A DNA stretch of 64,000 nt. Source: Acanthamoeba castellanii str. Neff. Taxonomy: Eukaryota; Discosea; Longamoebia; Acanthamoebidae. The notes beneath the pieces are model-generated. The model worked only from the letters and a program-made list of their open reading frames with translations, searched no databases and was not told where the DNA came from. The translations under genes were made by a program, and so were the position numbers. The stretch lies in the NCBI RefSeq assembly GCF_000313135.1, contig NW_004457466.1, forward strand, positions 240,772 through 304,771, in the 5' to 3' direction. Shown in pieces: positions 25,696-37,480 of the stretch (its first letter is position 1; the number at the start of each line of letters is the position of its first letter).

Positions 25696-27296
25696 ATGGA
25701 AGAGAAGCCCACAAATTCGACGCTGTCGATGGTGAGGAGCTGGTTGCTCATTCAGGTTGAAGATGGCTTCCCGACGGTGGCCAAGTTCCAGCGATTCTTC
25801 GGGGCGGGCGTAAGGAGAGACTTCCTCAACATCGTCTCCTTCCCTGAGCCTGCGTCGGCCAGCGGGAAGGAGAAGGCCGCCACGCGATCTTCGGGAAGCG
25901 ACAGCCCCAAGGCCCAGGATCAGGCTACCAGGACACTCAAGAATCGCCAACAGAATGAATCGACGACGACCCACAACAACAAGGAAACGAACACGCGAAC
26001 GAGGCCAGAGCAGAACAAGGTCGGCTTCTTCACATCTTTCTTCTACCTCGTCTGCGAAATCTACTTCCGATTCGCATCGATGCTGGGCGAGGAGGTGACT
26101 TTCGTCCTCCTGCTGCCTTTCCTCTGGTGGCACTTCGTCACCGAGCTCGCCGAGAGCGTCGTCTTCCTCTGGTGCTTCTCCTGCTACCTGGGCCACATGC
26201 TCAAGGATCTTCTCCAGCTCCCGCGCCCCTACGCCCACACCGTGGCGAGGCTCGAGCACCACTACGAATGCGAGTACGGCCTCCCAAGCACGCACGCAAT
26301 CGCCGCGACGACACTGCCTCTCTGCATCGCCCTCTACTGCTATCGGCACACCGTCTCCGACCCCTACGTCTACATCTCGATCGGCCTCGCCTTCTGGATC
26401 TCGGTGTGCCTTTCCCGCATGTACTTGGGCGTGCATTCGCCTTCTGATCTCTTCTGGGGAACCGTTGTCGGTACGCGCCTGATCCACATCTTCCTTCTTC
26501 TTTTCCCCGCGTTTTTTCGGCCCGTTTCTTTTCACCTTCTGCAGATTGAACTCCAAACTAATCCCTCCGCTGGCGTTGGTGTTTGTAGGCGTCGGTTGCT
26601 TCTACCTTTGGGTCAATGTCAACGAACATGTGGACTACGTGCTCGACACGAGCCCCATCCAGGTCATGATGGCTATGCCAGTCGTGCTCGCCGCCCTTCT
26701 TGCCGTCTACCCCGCCCCTCCCCAGTGGACCAACTCCTACGGCGACACCGCCACCATTTTGGGTTCGTATCCATGGTTTTGGCGTGCATGCGTTGCAAGA
26801 CTGTGGCTAAGCGACGGCACCTCACCGACAGGTGCCTTGAATGGTGGCCTGTTGCACATGGGCATGTTCGGCAAGGTTAACCTCTACCGCCTTAACTTCT
26901 CCGAGCTGTTCAGCAGCGAGACCTTCCTCCTGGCCTTTGCGCGCATCCTCGTCGGTATGTGTGCACCACTTAGCCTCATTCGTGACATTGGCTAATGGCA
27001 CGTCTTGCGATTGCAGGCTACCTGGTCGTCTTTATGACTCGTCTCATCATGAAGAAGGCCTCCTTCATCTTCCTTTCCTCAATTTTGCCTACCAAGTCCC
27101 AGGCGAGCACCAAGGCGAGGTACTGCCCTCCTCGATCTTGACACTGCAATCTCTTGGAGAGGTTGATCGTTAACCTTTCTTCCTTTCAATCACCAGATAC
27201 TCGATCGAGATCCCGGCCAAGTTCATCAACTACACGGTGGTCTGTCTGTCGGCGACGGCCTGGGCGCCACTGGCGATGAACACTCTGTTCAGCTGA
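25696..27296 (+). CDS. Sphingosine-1-phosphate phosphatase-like PAP2 membrane enzyme
   Basis: Lipid phosphate phosphatase of the ER, likely dephosphorylating sphingoid-base phosphates. Five exons; start ATG 25696. A hydrophilic N-terminal region with an N/T/R-rich stretch is followed by many membrane segments (EEVTFVLLLPFLWWHFVTEL; VVFLWCFSCYLGHML). The three PAP2 active-site motifs are intact: KDLLQLPRP, YGLPSTHA and SRMYLGVHSPSDLFWG. The following VGCFYLWVNVNEHVDYVLD and GDTATILG, with the NMGL-like GGLLHMG, resemble SGPP proteins rather than soluble-substrate LPPs. The first intron has two possible acceptors; only the downstream one (before GCGTCGG, about 26589) keeps frame. Dolichyl-pyrophosphate phosphatase is a less likely alternative. 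Confidence 0.85.
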
Positions 27297-27641
27297 AGTG
27301 GAGGGAGCGGAGAGAAAGAAGAGGGAAAGAGCGAGGATGGGTGCTGGCTTGTGCTGCACTCGAAGGTAACGTGAAGGAACAACTTGAAAGCGACGAGAGC
27401 AAAGCCAAGCGAGGGGTGATGTGCTGGAGGCCTGGAACAAGCGGCTTTTTAACTTGAAAAAAAGAACATAATTTTTTTGCCAGATAGCCTTCTTAAGTTT
27501 AGGGACCGAAATTTCGCAGCACAACTGAACAGCACGTAACGCGAGCGTGGCGAGGCAGGCCTGCTCCTGGCGTGGGACGATCAATCGCGCAAACAATTAA
27601 AGAAGATAAGCGCGAAGTAGAGAAAGATAGAAAGACAGAAG
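27297..27641. other. Intergenic region, phosphatase 3' side to PSMD3 promoter
   Basis: 345 bp with no supported gene. It includes an A/T-rich run around 27450-27485 that may mark the phosphatase 3' end. Short G/A-rich leader sequence precedes the PSMD3 ATG. Confidence 0.5.
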
Positions 27642-29840
27642 ATGGCAACCAACACAGATACTGCATCCACTTCGAGCACTTCGCAGCCCAAGGGTCTGAC
27701 TGCCGACCTGACGAGTGGGGGTGCGCATCCGCATTAGTGCTTGATTGCCTCCCGCCCACAGGGAACCTAGGTGGGATCCCTTGAAAAGGATGCTAATTCG
27801 TAGTGTTGCAGAAATCAAGGAGCAGATCCTCGAGATCAACAAATCGGTGGTCAGCAAGGAGCCTCGTCACTCTGCTCGCGCGTTGCGTAAGTTCTTCACC
27901 AAGACCAGAAGACACATCAACCGCAACGTGCTCACTGCGACCGTCGATGAGGTGCTTGCAAATGAGAATGAACTCAAGGCCAAGCTGCACTCTTACGTTT
28001 CGAAGGTTCGCTACCCACAGATCCAACTCCTCTCATCAAAGCCACTGAATCTTGCGCTTTATTGATCTGCTTGTGCACTGCAATCTCTGACCACTCAGCT
28101 GCCCGAGCCTATGGAAACGGTGAGTGAGGAGACCAAGCCCGCTGCTGCGGCGAAGACGGAAGAGCCTGCTGCTGCTGCTCCTCTGCCCCTCCAGCCCGAG
28201 GTGGAGATTTACCTCCGTCTCGTCACCACCATCGCCCTTGTGGACAACAAGCTCTTTGACGAGGTATGGCACCTCGTTCATCACATGGCTCATGCACTGC
28301 TGGCTCGTGCTCACTCACCCTATCTCTCCGTCCCCAGGCTGCCGCTTGCTCCACGGACATGATCAAGAGCCTGCAGACCTACAATAGGCGCACACTCAAC
28401 CCTCTGGCCGCCAGGGCCTTCTTCTACTACTCTCTTGCCCATGAGCACTGCAACCGTCTGGCCGAGATCAGGCCGTACGTTTATCTTCCTCCACACTTGT
28501 GCAAGCTTTCCTCGACTCACCCTCCGAGCCCCACAGTACTCTCCTGGCCGCCCACAGAACAAGCAGCCTGCGCCATGACGATGAGACGCACGTACGTGCA
28601 AAGTCGCATCACCTTTGCGCGCAGCTCACCGTCACTGACGTCTCGTCGTTCCTTTTGTCTCAATGTTTAGGCCACCATCCTCAACCTGCTTCTGCGCAAC
28701 TACCTGCACTTTGGTCTCTACGACCAGGCCGACAAGCTCCAGGCTAAGTCCGTGATCAAGGAGGACTCCGTCTCCTCCAACCAGCTCGCCCGCTTCCGTT
28801 ACTACCAGGGTCCGTCTATCACCATGTCAAAACAACCGCGGGCACCACCATGGCTCATACAATCTCCATCTACCTTTGTTATGTAATAGGCCGGATCAAG
28901 GGCATGCAGCTGGACTACACAGGCGCCTACACCTACCTGCAGGAGGCGATCCGTAGAGCGCCCTCGAACTGCGCTACTGGTTTCCGCGTTACGGTATGAC
29001 CTCGCGCACCATCGACCCTCCGCTCCCCCCCCTCCAAGCTGACCGATTGCGCTCGTGGTTCTCCCTGCAGGTCCACAAGGTTGCGGTGATTGTGCAGCTT
29101 CTGATGGGTGAGATTCCCGAGCGGTCGGTGTTCAGGACGAGCGGACTCAAGGTGGCGCTGAGGCCCTACCTCAAGCTCACCCAGGCCGTGCGCGTGGGCG
29201 ACCTCTCCGCCTTCCACGAAGTCGTGAAGACCTTTGGCGACGTCTTCCGCGCAGACAAGACCTACACTCTCATCCAGAGGTATGCCATGGCGCGTTCTTT
29301 AAATGTTCTGAAACTCATGCTCTTGCCTTCTCTCTCTAGACTGCGCCACAATGTGATCAAGACCGGTCTGCGTAAGATCAACGTCTCCTACTCGCGCATC
29401 CGTCTCGCGGATGTGTGCGACAAGCTGCGTCTGGACAACGTCGAAGACGCCGAGTTCATCGTCGCCAAGGCCATCAGAGATCAGGTCATCGACGCCACGC
29501 TCGATCACGAGGCCGGCACCCTCCGCTCCAAGGAACTCATTGATGTATATTCGACCACGGAGCCGATGGAGGCCTACCACGCCCGTATCAGCTTCTGCCT
29601 CAAGATGCACAACGAAGCCGTCCGTGCCATGCGCTACCCTCCCAACATGCCCAAGGTACGGCGTACCCCCCCCCAGAGAAGGCCTTCTCGTGGGCGGTGA
29701 AGATGGTGCTGACATCGTCCGTGGATCGACTTCACCAGACGTCACCGTTGAGCGAGGAAGAGCAAAAGGAGAAGCGAGAAGCCGAGAGCGAGATCCTGGA
29801 GAAGGTGCAGGACGAAGACGATGACGACGAGGAGTTCTAA
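27642..29840 (+). CDS. PSMD3: 26S proteasome regulatory subunit Rpn3 (PSMD3)
   Basis: Non-ATPase lid subunit of the 19S regulatory particle. About ten exons. N-terminus [18 protein letters not shown], then [20 protein letters not shown] and [20 protein letters not shown]-like helices follow ([60 protein letters not shown]). The PCI domain shows [40 protein letters not shown] and [20 protein letters not shown]. The typical [20 protein letters not shown] precedes an acidic tail [12 protein letters not shown]. Length is about 520 residues, as in the family. Stop 29838-29840. Confidence 0.95.
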
Positions 29841-30156
29841 GTGAAAGGAACTTCTCACTCCTCCCCTCCTTCTTCTTTGAGTTCTTCTCTCTTCTCTTTG
29901 CCCCATCTCTCTGTTCCTGTCTTTCACCCATAAAACACAGCTTCCTCTCTCCGCAATCGACGCCCTTTGGTGGGCTCAGCCTCGGCGGAGGAGCACCAAG
30001 GCGAGCTCAGCGAAGGCTCGGGGCAAGTCTTCGGTGCTGAGGCTTGGCCAAAACTGCACTTGGCTTGTAAAGTGCGGCAGGTGCAGTGCACTGCTCACGC
30101 TGGCGGGCACAACCGCGTAAACGTGCGGTTCTGCACCGGGTTTAGGCGTTGTACGG
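29841..30156. other. Convergent intergenic region PSMD3 / PIGZ
   Basis: 316 bp between two stop codons. The first 100 bp are pyrimidine-rich; AATAAA-like CATAAAAC occurs at about 29930. No gene was seen. Confidence 0.5.
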
Positions 30157-33028
30157 TCATGTTAGGTGTTTGGCACGATCGACGGCTTTGCGCGGAGTAG
30201 TACCTTGCGCCAGCAGGTCAAGCACCGCCGCCAATTTGGTTGCGTCGCCACCCACGTCGTGGATGACCAGGTCTGCGTGTAGTGACGGCAGCAGCGGGAA
30301 GTGAGAACACTAGTGCGTTTGCCAAACGGAAGGAGGGCGCAGTACCTGTGCGATTGGCCAGGAGGTAGCACGGCGGCATGTATGTACTGAAATACACCAC
30401 ATGCGCGACCTGGCCCTGTGCACACAGTCAGAAAACGCCCTGTGCGGCCACAACAGGCGGCATCTTGATGAATGAAGAGAATGTTCGTACGCCGGCCTGT
30501 GGTGTCGCTGAGGAAAGCGAGAGCAGGGAAGGCACCACACCGGCCTGGTGGAGATAGCCGAAGAAGAGGAGCAGCGCCACGTTGAACGCCACCCACGTCC
30601 ACGGCCGCAGACACTTCGCCACGCTCGTCAACCCTCCGCTCCCACTCCTCCGCTTTGTTGTCTGCGTTTGCTTCTGCGTCTTCTTCTTCTGCTGCTCTTC
30701 ATCGCCGCCAAAGAGCGGGAACAGGATCGAGAGCGGCAGCACCAGCGGCACCAGGAATCGCGGCTCCTGGCGAGAGTTTTAGTGTCCGAGGGACCAGTAG
30801 GGTGAGCGCAGCTGCACGGCGCAGGATCGGAGGGCAAGGGCGGGGGCACCTGGTGGGGTGCTAGAGACAGGATGCCGAGTCCGGAGACGATCGACAGGGC
30901 CAGGACCCACCGGCCGCGGCGCCGCAGCGTGGTGGTGGCGGAGTCAGAGGTGGTGACCGACTTGGGCTGGCCTTGGGCGCCGGCCAGAAGAGACCACACG
31001 AAGCGGATGCCGTTGGCGCAGGCGGCCAGTGCCAGCGGCCCGTAGAGGAGAGGGAAGTTGACCAGCGCGTGCGTGTAGTGCGGGTGGATTCCATGCTCCT
31101 CTGCATACCACACACACACACACACACGACCCACACGACCCACACAACACAGCTGGTGAGACGGTGTACAGGGCGACGAGGCTGACAAGGCTACGCGCGC
31201 GTACTGAGATTGTCGACTTGCATGTTGTAGCGCAGGCTGTTCCATGGCGTGAGGGTGAGAGTGCCGGCGAAAGCGACGTGCGCCCACTCGGCTGGTCGTG
31301 ATAGCACAGCCACCAGTCCGTGCCAGGGCACCACCTGCCCCACCGCACACGCGCACCGCACACACCGCACACCGCACGCACCGCACGACAATATGAGGTG
31401 GCGACGCAACACAACACGACTGACGATCAAGTGGAGCCGTACCGATCCGTGCAGCGAGAGCGTGAGGGTGCCAAAGTACAGAGAGTCGAGCACGACCAGG
31501 AGGAACGACAGAGCCAGGAAGCCCGCGAGCATCACGCACAGCCGGCCGAACATCGCCACCGCACGGCCCACGAACCGATGCCCCGCTGGGTTGCGATGAT
31601 AGGCTCAGCCCCAGCGAACTCGAGTCTCGTGACCGCGCGCGCGCGTGTGGTCGTGGCCGCGAGGGAAAGAGGGAGGGCGTACGTTGGGTGGGCCACAGGC
31701 CGGAGCGCGAGTGGAAGAGCAGGTAGGCAAGTCCGACGGGCATGAAGAAGAACAGGTAGGTGAACCGCGTGAAGACACCGGCGGCGATAGTCATCCCCAG
31801 CACCGCGTCCCACAGCAGCCCGAGCCCTTTCTTCTCGTGCACACATCAAGCGACTGTTCAGCGCAACGACGACAACGACGACGAGCTGAGCAGATGGTAC
31901 CTGTTGTGGTGCCATGGCGCGGAGGGCGATGAAGGCGGAGAAGGCGAAAATGATGGACTCGATGGTGTTGGAGAACGTCCGCGTGTGGAAGAGCAGCATC
32001 ACCCACGAGCTGCACGTGCAGCCCATGAAGTGCAATCACGTGAGCTACCACCCGGTTGCCGCGAATCACGCCGTGATGGTAGCGGGGTACCTGGCGAGGG
32101 TCAGGAGAACCGACACGGTGTGGGACGCGCTCAAACCCCACGCGCGAGCGATCTTCAACGCAGACAGGTCTGCGCGGTGGATGCCGGCGATCGGCGCACG
32201 AGAGAGATGCACCACGTGGTGAGACACTCGCAGCGCAGCGCAGCGGAGTGCAGCGAGGCGAGGCGCCGGCTGTGGAAGGCGCAGAGCAGAGTACCGACGA
32301 TGAGGGAGAGCAGGAAGACCGCGAAGCGCGGCGCGACGAGGAGCGCAAAGCCCGAAAGAAGAGTTCCCTCTGCGTAGTTGCCTGGTCTGTCAGTCTTGGC
32401 GCAATCAATGCGTGTGTGTGTGTGAGTGTGAGAGTGAGTGTGGTGTGTGTGTGTGTGGGTGTACCGGGCACCAGCGGCGGCACTACGCGGTTGAGGTACT
32501 CGAGTGCGGCGAAGGGAATCCCGCTCACGAGCAGCCTGGCACCCGCCTCGCCGTGTGAGGCCAAGAGCGCAATCAAAGAACGAAAGAGACAGTGCGGCGG
32601 CGCACACCAAGTGAGGGGGGGGGCACGCACGGCAGAGAAATGGAGCGGCAGGCGAAGGACGGGTGGAACTCCCAGGGGGTGGCGAGCTGGGTGTGGCCGA
32701 GTACGGCGCCGGCCGCCACCTCGGGCGACTGGAAGAACTCGTCCGGGTGCACGTAGCCGGACCACCAGCCCCACGGCCCCACTGCGCCCCACCCGCGCAG
32801 CAGCACCAGCACCCCGTACCACACCCAGCCGCCGCCCCAGCCAGAAAACCACCCGCCCCCTCCATCTCCTCGCTTTCTGCCACCGCTGCCCGTTTTTGGG
32901 GTCCCACCCTTCAGCATGCCACCACTTCGTGGGCTGGCCCCTTTGACGTCAGGCGTGGCCACCGACCTGGAGCGCTGCTTCATCTTCTTGCGTGTGTGTG
33001 TCTCAACAACTACGTGCATTCCTTGCAT
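30157..33028 (-). CDS. PIGZ: GPI mannosyltransferase 4 (PIGZ/SMP3 type)
   Basis: ER membrane glycosyltransferase of family GT22 that adds the fourth mannose to the GPI anchor core from dolichol-phosphate-mannose. Key segments in order are [111 protein letters not shown] and [24 protein letters not shown] in the first lumenal loop is the catalytic motif of this superfamily, and [13 protein letters not shown] is typical of PIGZ/SMP3 as opposed to PIGB, PIGM or ALG12. At least ten introns, several with CA/TG repeats. Start is uncertain: 33028 or an in-frame ATG near 32917. Stop at 30157-30159. Confidence 0.87.
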
Positions 33029-33131
33029 TTTTCACTCTTTTCCTGAATTTAATTATTTATAAATAATTGAAATTTATTATTATTGAGAAACTGGCGCCCA
33101 AGCCAATCGTGGTGTTTGATGGTGGGACCTA

Positions 33132-33428
33132 CTACAGGTTGGCGGCCTGGCGGGCATCGCCCTTGAGCTGGGCGACCTTGCCCTCGACGTGCCACTGCTC
33201 GTTGCCGAGCAGGTTGCCGGCGGCCTCCTTGATGTTGCCCTTGACCTGGTCCTTGGTGGCGATGAGGCGCTGCTCGGCCTTGGCCGCCTGGAGCTCGGCG
33301 TTGCCCTTCTCCTTGACCGCGAGGCCCTCGGCCTCCATCTGCTCGTTGCGGACGGCCCAGCCGACGTTCTCCTTGGCAGCGCCGAGGGCGATGTCAGTGT
33401 AGGCGGCGGTCTTGGAAGGCTCAGACAT
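33132..33428 (-). CDS. CsbD-like stress protein
   Basis: Small hydrophilic protein of 98 codons with no intron. The C-terminal half, ATKDQVKGNIKEAAGNLLGN followed by EQWHVEGKVAQLKGDARQAA, matches the CsbD family (bacterial sigma-B general stress proteins, also found in fungi). The N-terminal half (YTDIALGAAKENVGWAVRNE) is alanine-rich and helical; a second diverged copy of the motif is possible. It is intronless among intron-rich neighbours. A TATA-like CTTTAAATAG lies 103 bp before the start codon. The biochemical role of CsbD proteins is unknown. Confidence 0.8.
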   Translation of the reverse strand: MSEPSKTAAYTDIALGAAKENVGWAVRNEQMEAEGLAVKEKGNAELQAAKAEQRLIATKDQVKGNIKEAAGNLLGNEQWHVEGKVAQLKGDARQAANL

Positions 33429-33748
33429 GTTGATAGGGTGGTGAATGGTTGGTGGTTGAAGGTAGAAAGGTTGATTGGTGTAGTTGGGTTGGTGATGATG
33501 AATAGAAAGAGGAGAAGAAGAGAGGAACCACTATTTAAAGTAAGCGCCGGGACGGGAAGTGATCTCCATGAGAGAGAAGCAGCCAATCACCGAGGCTGAT
33601 AGCTATATGTAGCTACAGGGGATCACCACAGCAATCCCCCACAGCAAGATGTCTCTTCCGGTTCGTCTGTCTTTTCGGTCGACTTGCCAAAAAAGAAACA
33701 ACTCCGAACACGGAAAGTGAGGCAAAGGAATGTGGCAGAGGGTGGTGC
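33429..33748. promoter_or_regulatory. CsbD promoter and RBR-ligase 3' region
   Basis: 320 bp without a gene. It contains the TATA-like element on the minus strand (33531-33540) and a CT-rich (minus strand) leader between it and the CsbD ATG. Confidence 0.5.
33531..33540 (-). promoter_or_regulatory. TATA-like element CTTTAAATAG upstream of CsbD
   Basis: Reads CTTTAAATAG on the minus strand, 103 bp before the ATG. The same 10-mer occurs on the plus strand upstream of Rac (48806-48815), and CTTTAAATAC lies 119 bp upstream of Ras (61578-61587). Confidence 0.5.
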
Positions 33749-34634
33749 TCACATGTCGTTCAGAGAGGCCTGGATGGCTCGCTGCAGCTCTTCATCCTCG
33801 TCCACTGCACCACCTCCGGCACCAGCTGCGGGGGTGGGAGGTTCGAATTCCTGATAATGTGGTCGGCCAGCACAAACGACGCGTGAGCACGTGGTGGCAC
33901 GAGGGCAAACTTGAGAAGCGTACTTCCACAACGCGATACACTACCACAACACAAACGGACGCACCTTCATCGACTCCTCGATCGCTCTTCTCAGCTCTTC
34001 CTCCTCGTCGGCGGCAGTTCGCCTGCGTCTGCCCGTGTCCGTTTCGACTCGCTCAAGCTCCTCCTCGACATCTTCTTCGGTGGGCTCTGTCGTGGTAGCA
34101 TATGAGTTCAATGTCAAGGCCCGTAGCTCGCCAGAGGGAACAGTGCGCACCAGGCTGGGGCACGGGCGGCTGTTGTCTGTGGTTTCCGCGACGCCGTCCC
34201 GAGCCGAACAGGGCGGCCCGGTTGTTGGAGGCGGAGCTGGCCGGCTTCGGCTCGACCTTGGACTTCTTGGCGGCCGGCATCAGCTTCTCCTCCTTCTGGA
34301 AGCTACCCATCGCCACCTTCTCCTGGATCCACTCCACCGACTGTGCGTTGCATAGAAAAGTAAGCGACATTGGTTGGAGTGGTGGGTGGGTGGGTGGGTG
34401 GAGGTGCAGGTGTACCCCGAACATGGCGTTGAACTTATTCAGCGCCAGCCGGGTGACATCGATCACGTTGATCCTGTAGTTCTAGTCATCGCAATCATAG
34501 AGGAAAGGGAAAGTGGGTTGAGAGAGAAAGAGGGTGAGACCAAACAAACGGGTCTCGTTTCGCTGCTGGTGCACATAGGGCAGACAGTACCTTGTCCTCC
34601 AAGATCTGCGTCGTCGTTTTCTCTAGTAGGCCTG

Positions 34635-34690
<56 letters not shown>

Positions 34691-37318
34691 TGGTGAGCCG
34701 CTGCCCATCGCTTGCAAGGGCGTCAGGTGGGCGTGTGTACCCGAGAGTCTCTCTGTGGTGGTCTCAAGTTCTTCCTGGTGGTACTCGAACTGCTCCTTGG
34801 CCTGAGCCACGTCCCTCGGCCCCACGAAGGGCCTTTTGGTCGAAACGTCAGCACAGCCCATCGCGATTCAATTAAGGCGCGTGCAGCCGTGGTTATTACG
34901 TACTTGAAGGGCTTGAGGATGGCCGGCGTCTGTTCGTCCTTGTCAAACATGAAGAAGGCGAACACGTACGTCCACTTCAGGATGTCTCGGCACTGCCGCG
35001 CAGCGAACACGTCAGCACGACAAAGCAGATATTACGAATTGTTTGTGGTGTGGCCACAAGTAAGAAGAGAGCGTACGAGGAAGAGCTGCCTGGTGGACTC
35101 CTCGAGGTACCGGAGGTCGATCCACGACGAGTTGCCGGTGTCCATCTCGCCCAGTTCGATCGTCTTCTGCTTCATGGTGCCCATCAGCTTCGACTCCAGT
35201 TCCTTGCTCTGCAGGGACACGCCAGACACGCCATACAAGAAGGGTCAGCGATGCTTCGCTGTTGTATGTAATTGGTTGTGGTGGCAGACCTTGGCATGGT
35301 TGTCGTAGCGAGTGGAGTAGTGGAGGTAGCGCTCGAGCTTGGCCTGAGCGCGCTGGGCCGCATCGAACGAGAAGGCGTTCTTGTCATCGAAGGCGTTGCA
35401 CGAGTGCTGGTACACCTTCACCGAATCGAACAGGCCGAGACACATCCTGTATGTACGCAATCCCCACAACCACGTTAAGATGATACACAGGGGCTCAACT
35501 GTGTTGGTCGTGGTCGTGTGCAACGCGCGTTGTCAAGCCATACCAGCAGAAGTGAGCACCGCACGGACACTGTTTGAAGGGAACGAGAAGAAGGGTTTGG
35601 TTAGCGCCCGAACATGAACCGGCGGCGGCTGGGGTGAAGGGCCTGGGTTCAGTACGGTGATGTGGTTGCAGCCTCCGTTCTTTTCCACGGGCTTGCCGCA
35701 CTTGGGACAGGACTTGGTGTGCGACAGCAACCTGGAGTGGTTGGAGCGGGAGGGAAGAGCACGGTGAGCGGCGGTTGACACTTTAAAGGGGTCGAGGGAG
35801 GTCCCGTACCAGTTGGTGGTCTCGCTGCCGTCCTTGGCCTTGGCCTTCCAAGCCACCAGCATGCCGCATGTGGCGGGCGCGTGCGCTTCCTGCCCGCACT
35901 CGAAGCAGAACAGGTGCTGGCAGTCGCAGAGCACACCCACGTTTGTAGGACCGGGCGTGATCTGCATGCAGAGTGTTGGGCGGAGTGGCGAGTGGTGTGG
36001 ATGTGCAATCAATTTGCCGGACACTATATATGGTGGTGTGAGTGGGTGGTGGGGCACCTTGATCGCTCGGCCGCACCCGGCGGCAGGGCACCAGGTCAAG
36101 AGCGGATGGTCATCCACATACGCACTGAGGAGGAAGCCCATGTATTTGTCAAACACGTCGGGTGCGACCAACTGCACAACATGACACGTTTCGTGAACGT
36201 TAGATAGTCACGCGCGCATGACTGGGCCACGCTGCAACACTGTGTGAGTGTGGCTGTGAGTGTGTGCTTAACAAACCTTTTCCACAGTGGCTTCGTCCAC
36301 GCGCACGTTGCATTTGTGTCCCATACAGGTGAGGTGGCTCGATTTCTGGCCCTAAGAGCAGCGCAGCCAGAGTCCAGCAAGTCAGGAAATTGGAGCACTG
36401 GATGGCATGGTAGGGCATACAGTACCTCTTCGTTGATCTTGAGGGTGAGGTAGTTTCCCCAGCAATCGCCGCAAAAGGTGTGGCCGCACGATACCGCGTA
36501 AGACTGGTGGTGGTGATGATGGTGGTGCGACGTCGATCGCCGACACTACGCGTTAGCCAAGCTGCTCCCAAGAAAAGGGTCCGATAGAAGTGAAGTACTG
36601 CGCTGGTACCTCGTCGGGGCTGATTTCGCCGTAGCAGATCTCGCAGTCCTTGACGGTGGCGTCCTTGGCCGGTGGTTGTGGCTTGTCCTCGGTCGGCGCC
36701 TCGTCCTCCTCGTGCAGCTGCACGCCGGCCTTTTTGAACACGTTGTCCTTGCCCTCCTCCATCCACTGTTGCAGCAGCTTCTCCACGTCCCACTTGAAGT
36801 GCTTGAGCACGATGCGCACCAGCGCCGTATTGACCTGCACCCGCGCCGGCCGATGGTGAGCTCACGTGACGCAGCGGTGGTGAGGGACTGCGACGTACGT
36901 TGAGAAACTCGTTAGCCTGGCGTATGTGGGCGTCCTGCAGCTCGCGCAGCTCCTTCTGGGTCAAGCAGCGGTAGTGCTTGCGGTGCAGCTTTCCCCGCTC
37001 CTCCCTGGCCACACTGTCGTCTGCACACAAAGCGAGGCGTGGTTGGCCATCATCAAGTTTCTCGCTCAGCACAAGACTAGACAACAACAAACCAACGTTG
37101 AGGCGATGCATCTGTCGAACCCCCCCCCCAAACTCTTTAAAAAAGAAGGCTGCACCTTCATGGAAGGGGATGTCCTCCTGTATCAAATCATCCTCTTCCT
37201 CGATTTCATCCTCGTTGTCGTCTGCCGTGTATTCATCCATATCATCTTCCTCCTCCTCGGCATACTCGTCCTCCTCATAGTAGTCCTCTCCGCTCATCGC
37301 TCCCTCTGAGTCAGACAT
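33749..37318 (-). CDS. Ariadne-type RBR E3 ubiquitin ligase with C-terminal tandem UIMs
   Basis: RING-between-RING ligase passing ubiquitin through a catalytic cysteine. Start 37318 gives an acidic N-terminus (MSDSEGAMSGEDYYEEDEYA). A UBA-like domain follows (NTALVRIVLKHFKWDVEKLL). RING1 has CEICYGEISPDE and SYAVSCGHTFCGDCWGNYLT; IBR has LTWCPAAGCGRAIK and CDCQHLFCFECGQEAHAP; RING2 has CPKCGKPVEKNGGCNHIT and CPCGAHFCW, with the catalytic Cys in GGCNHIT. The Ariadne helical domain continues (CLGLFDSVKVYQHSCNAF; QAKLERYLHYSTRYDNHAK; CRDILKWTYVFAFFMFD). The C-terminus adds two ubiquitin-interacting motifs, DEEEELRRAIEESMK and DEDEELQRAIQASLNDM. Tandem UIMs are unusual for ARIH1/2 but a UIM occurs in ANKIB1. 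About 14 introns. Confidence 0.92.
34632..34691. repeat. (GTGC)n tetranucleotide repeat in an RBR-ligase intron
   Basis: About 15 uninterrupted GTGC units on the plus strand, next to the acceptor of the exon encoding LLEKTTTQILEDK. Confidence 0.95.
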
Positions 37319-37480
37319 CTTTGGGCCCCTTTTTTAATGTGCTTATTTCCCAATAAATTTTCATTTTCGGTTTTTTTGTGAACGCGACAGCGAGGCGTGA
37401 CGTCACCCTTCAAGCCAGGTCGTGTGTGGTCAATAACACGCACACTCACAACCGCACGCGCACGCAGCCGCCACCAGCCA

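Noticed and set aside
25270..26556. 428-codon minus-strand frame opposite the phosphatase gene
   Set aside because: Composition is that of an antisense shadow; the plus strand shows intact PAP2 motifs.
34627..34691. GTGC repeat considered as a possible CRISPR-like or telomeric array
   Set aside because: Simple 4-bp microsatellite inside an intron, without spacers.
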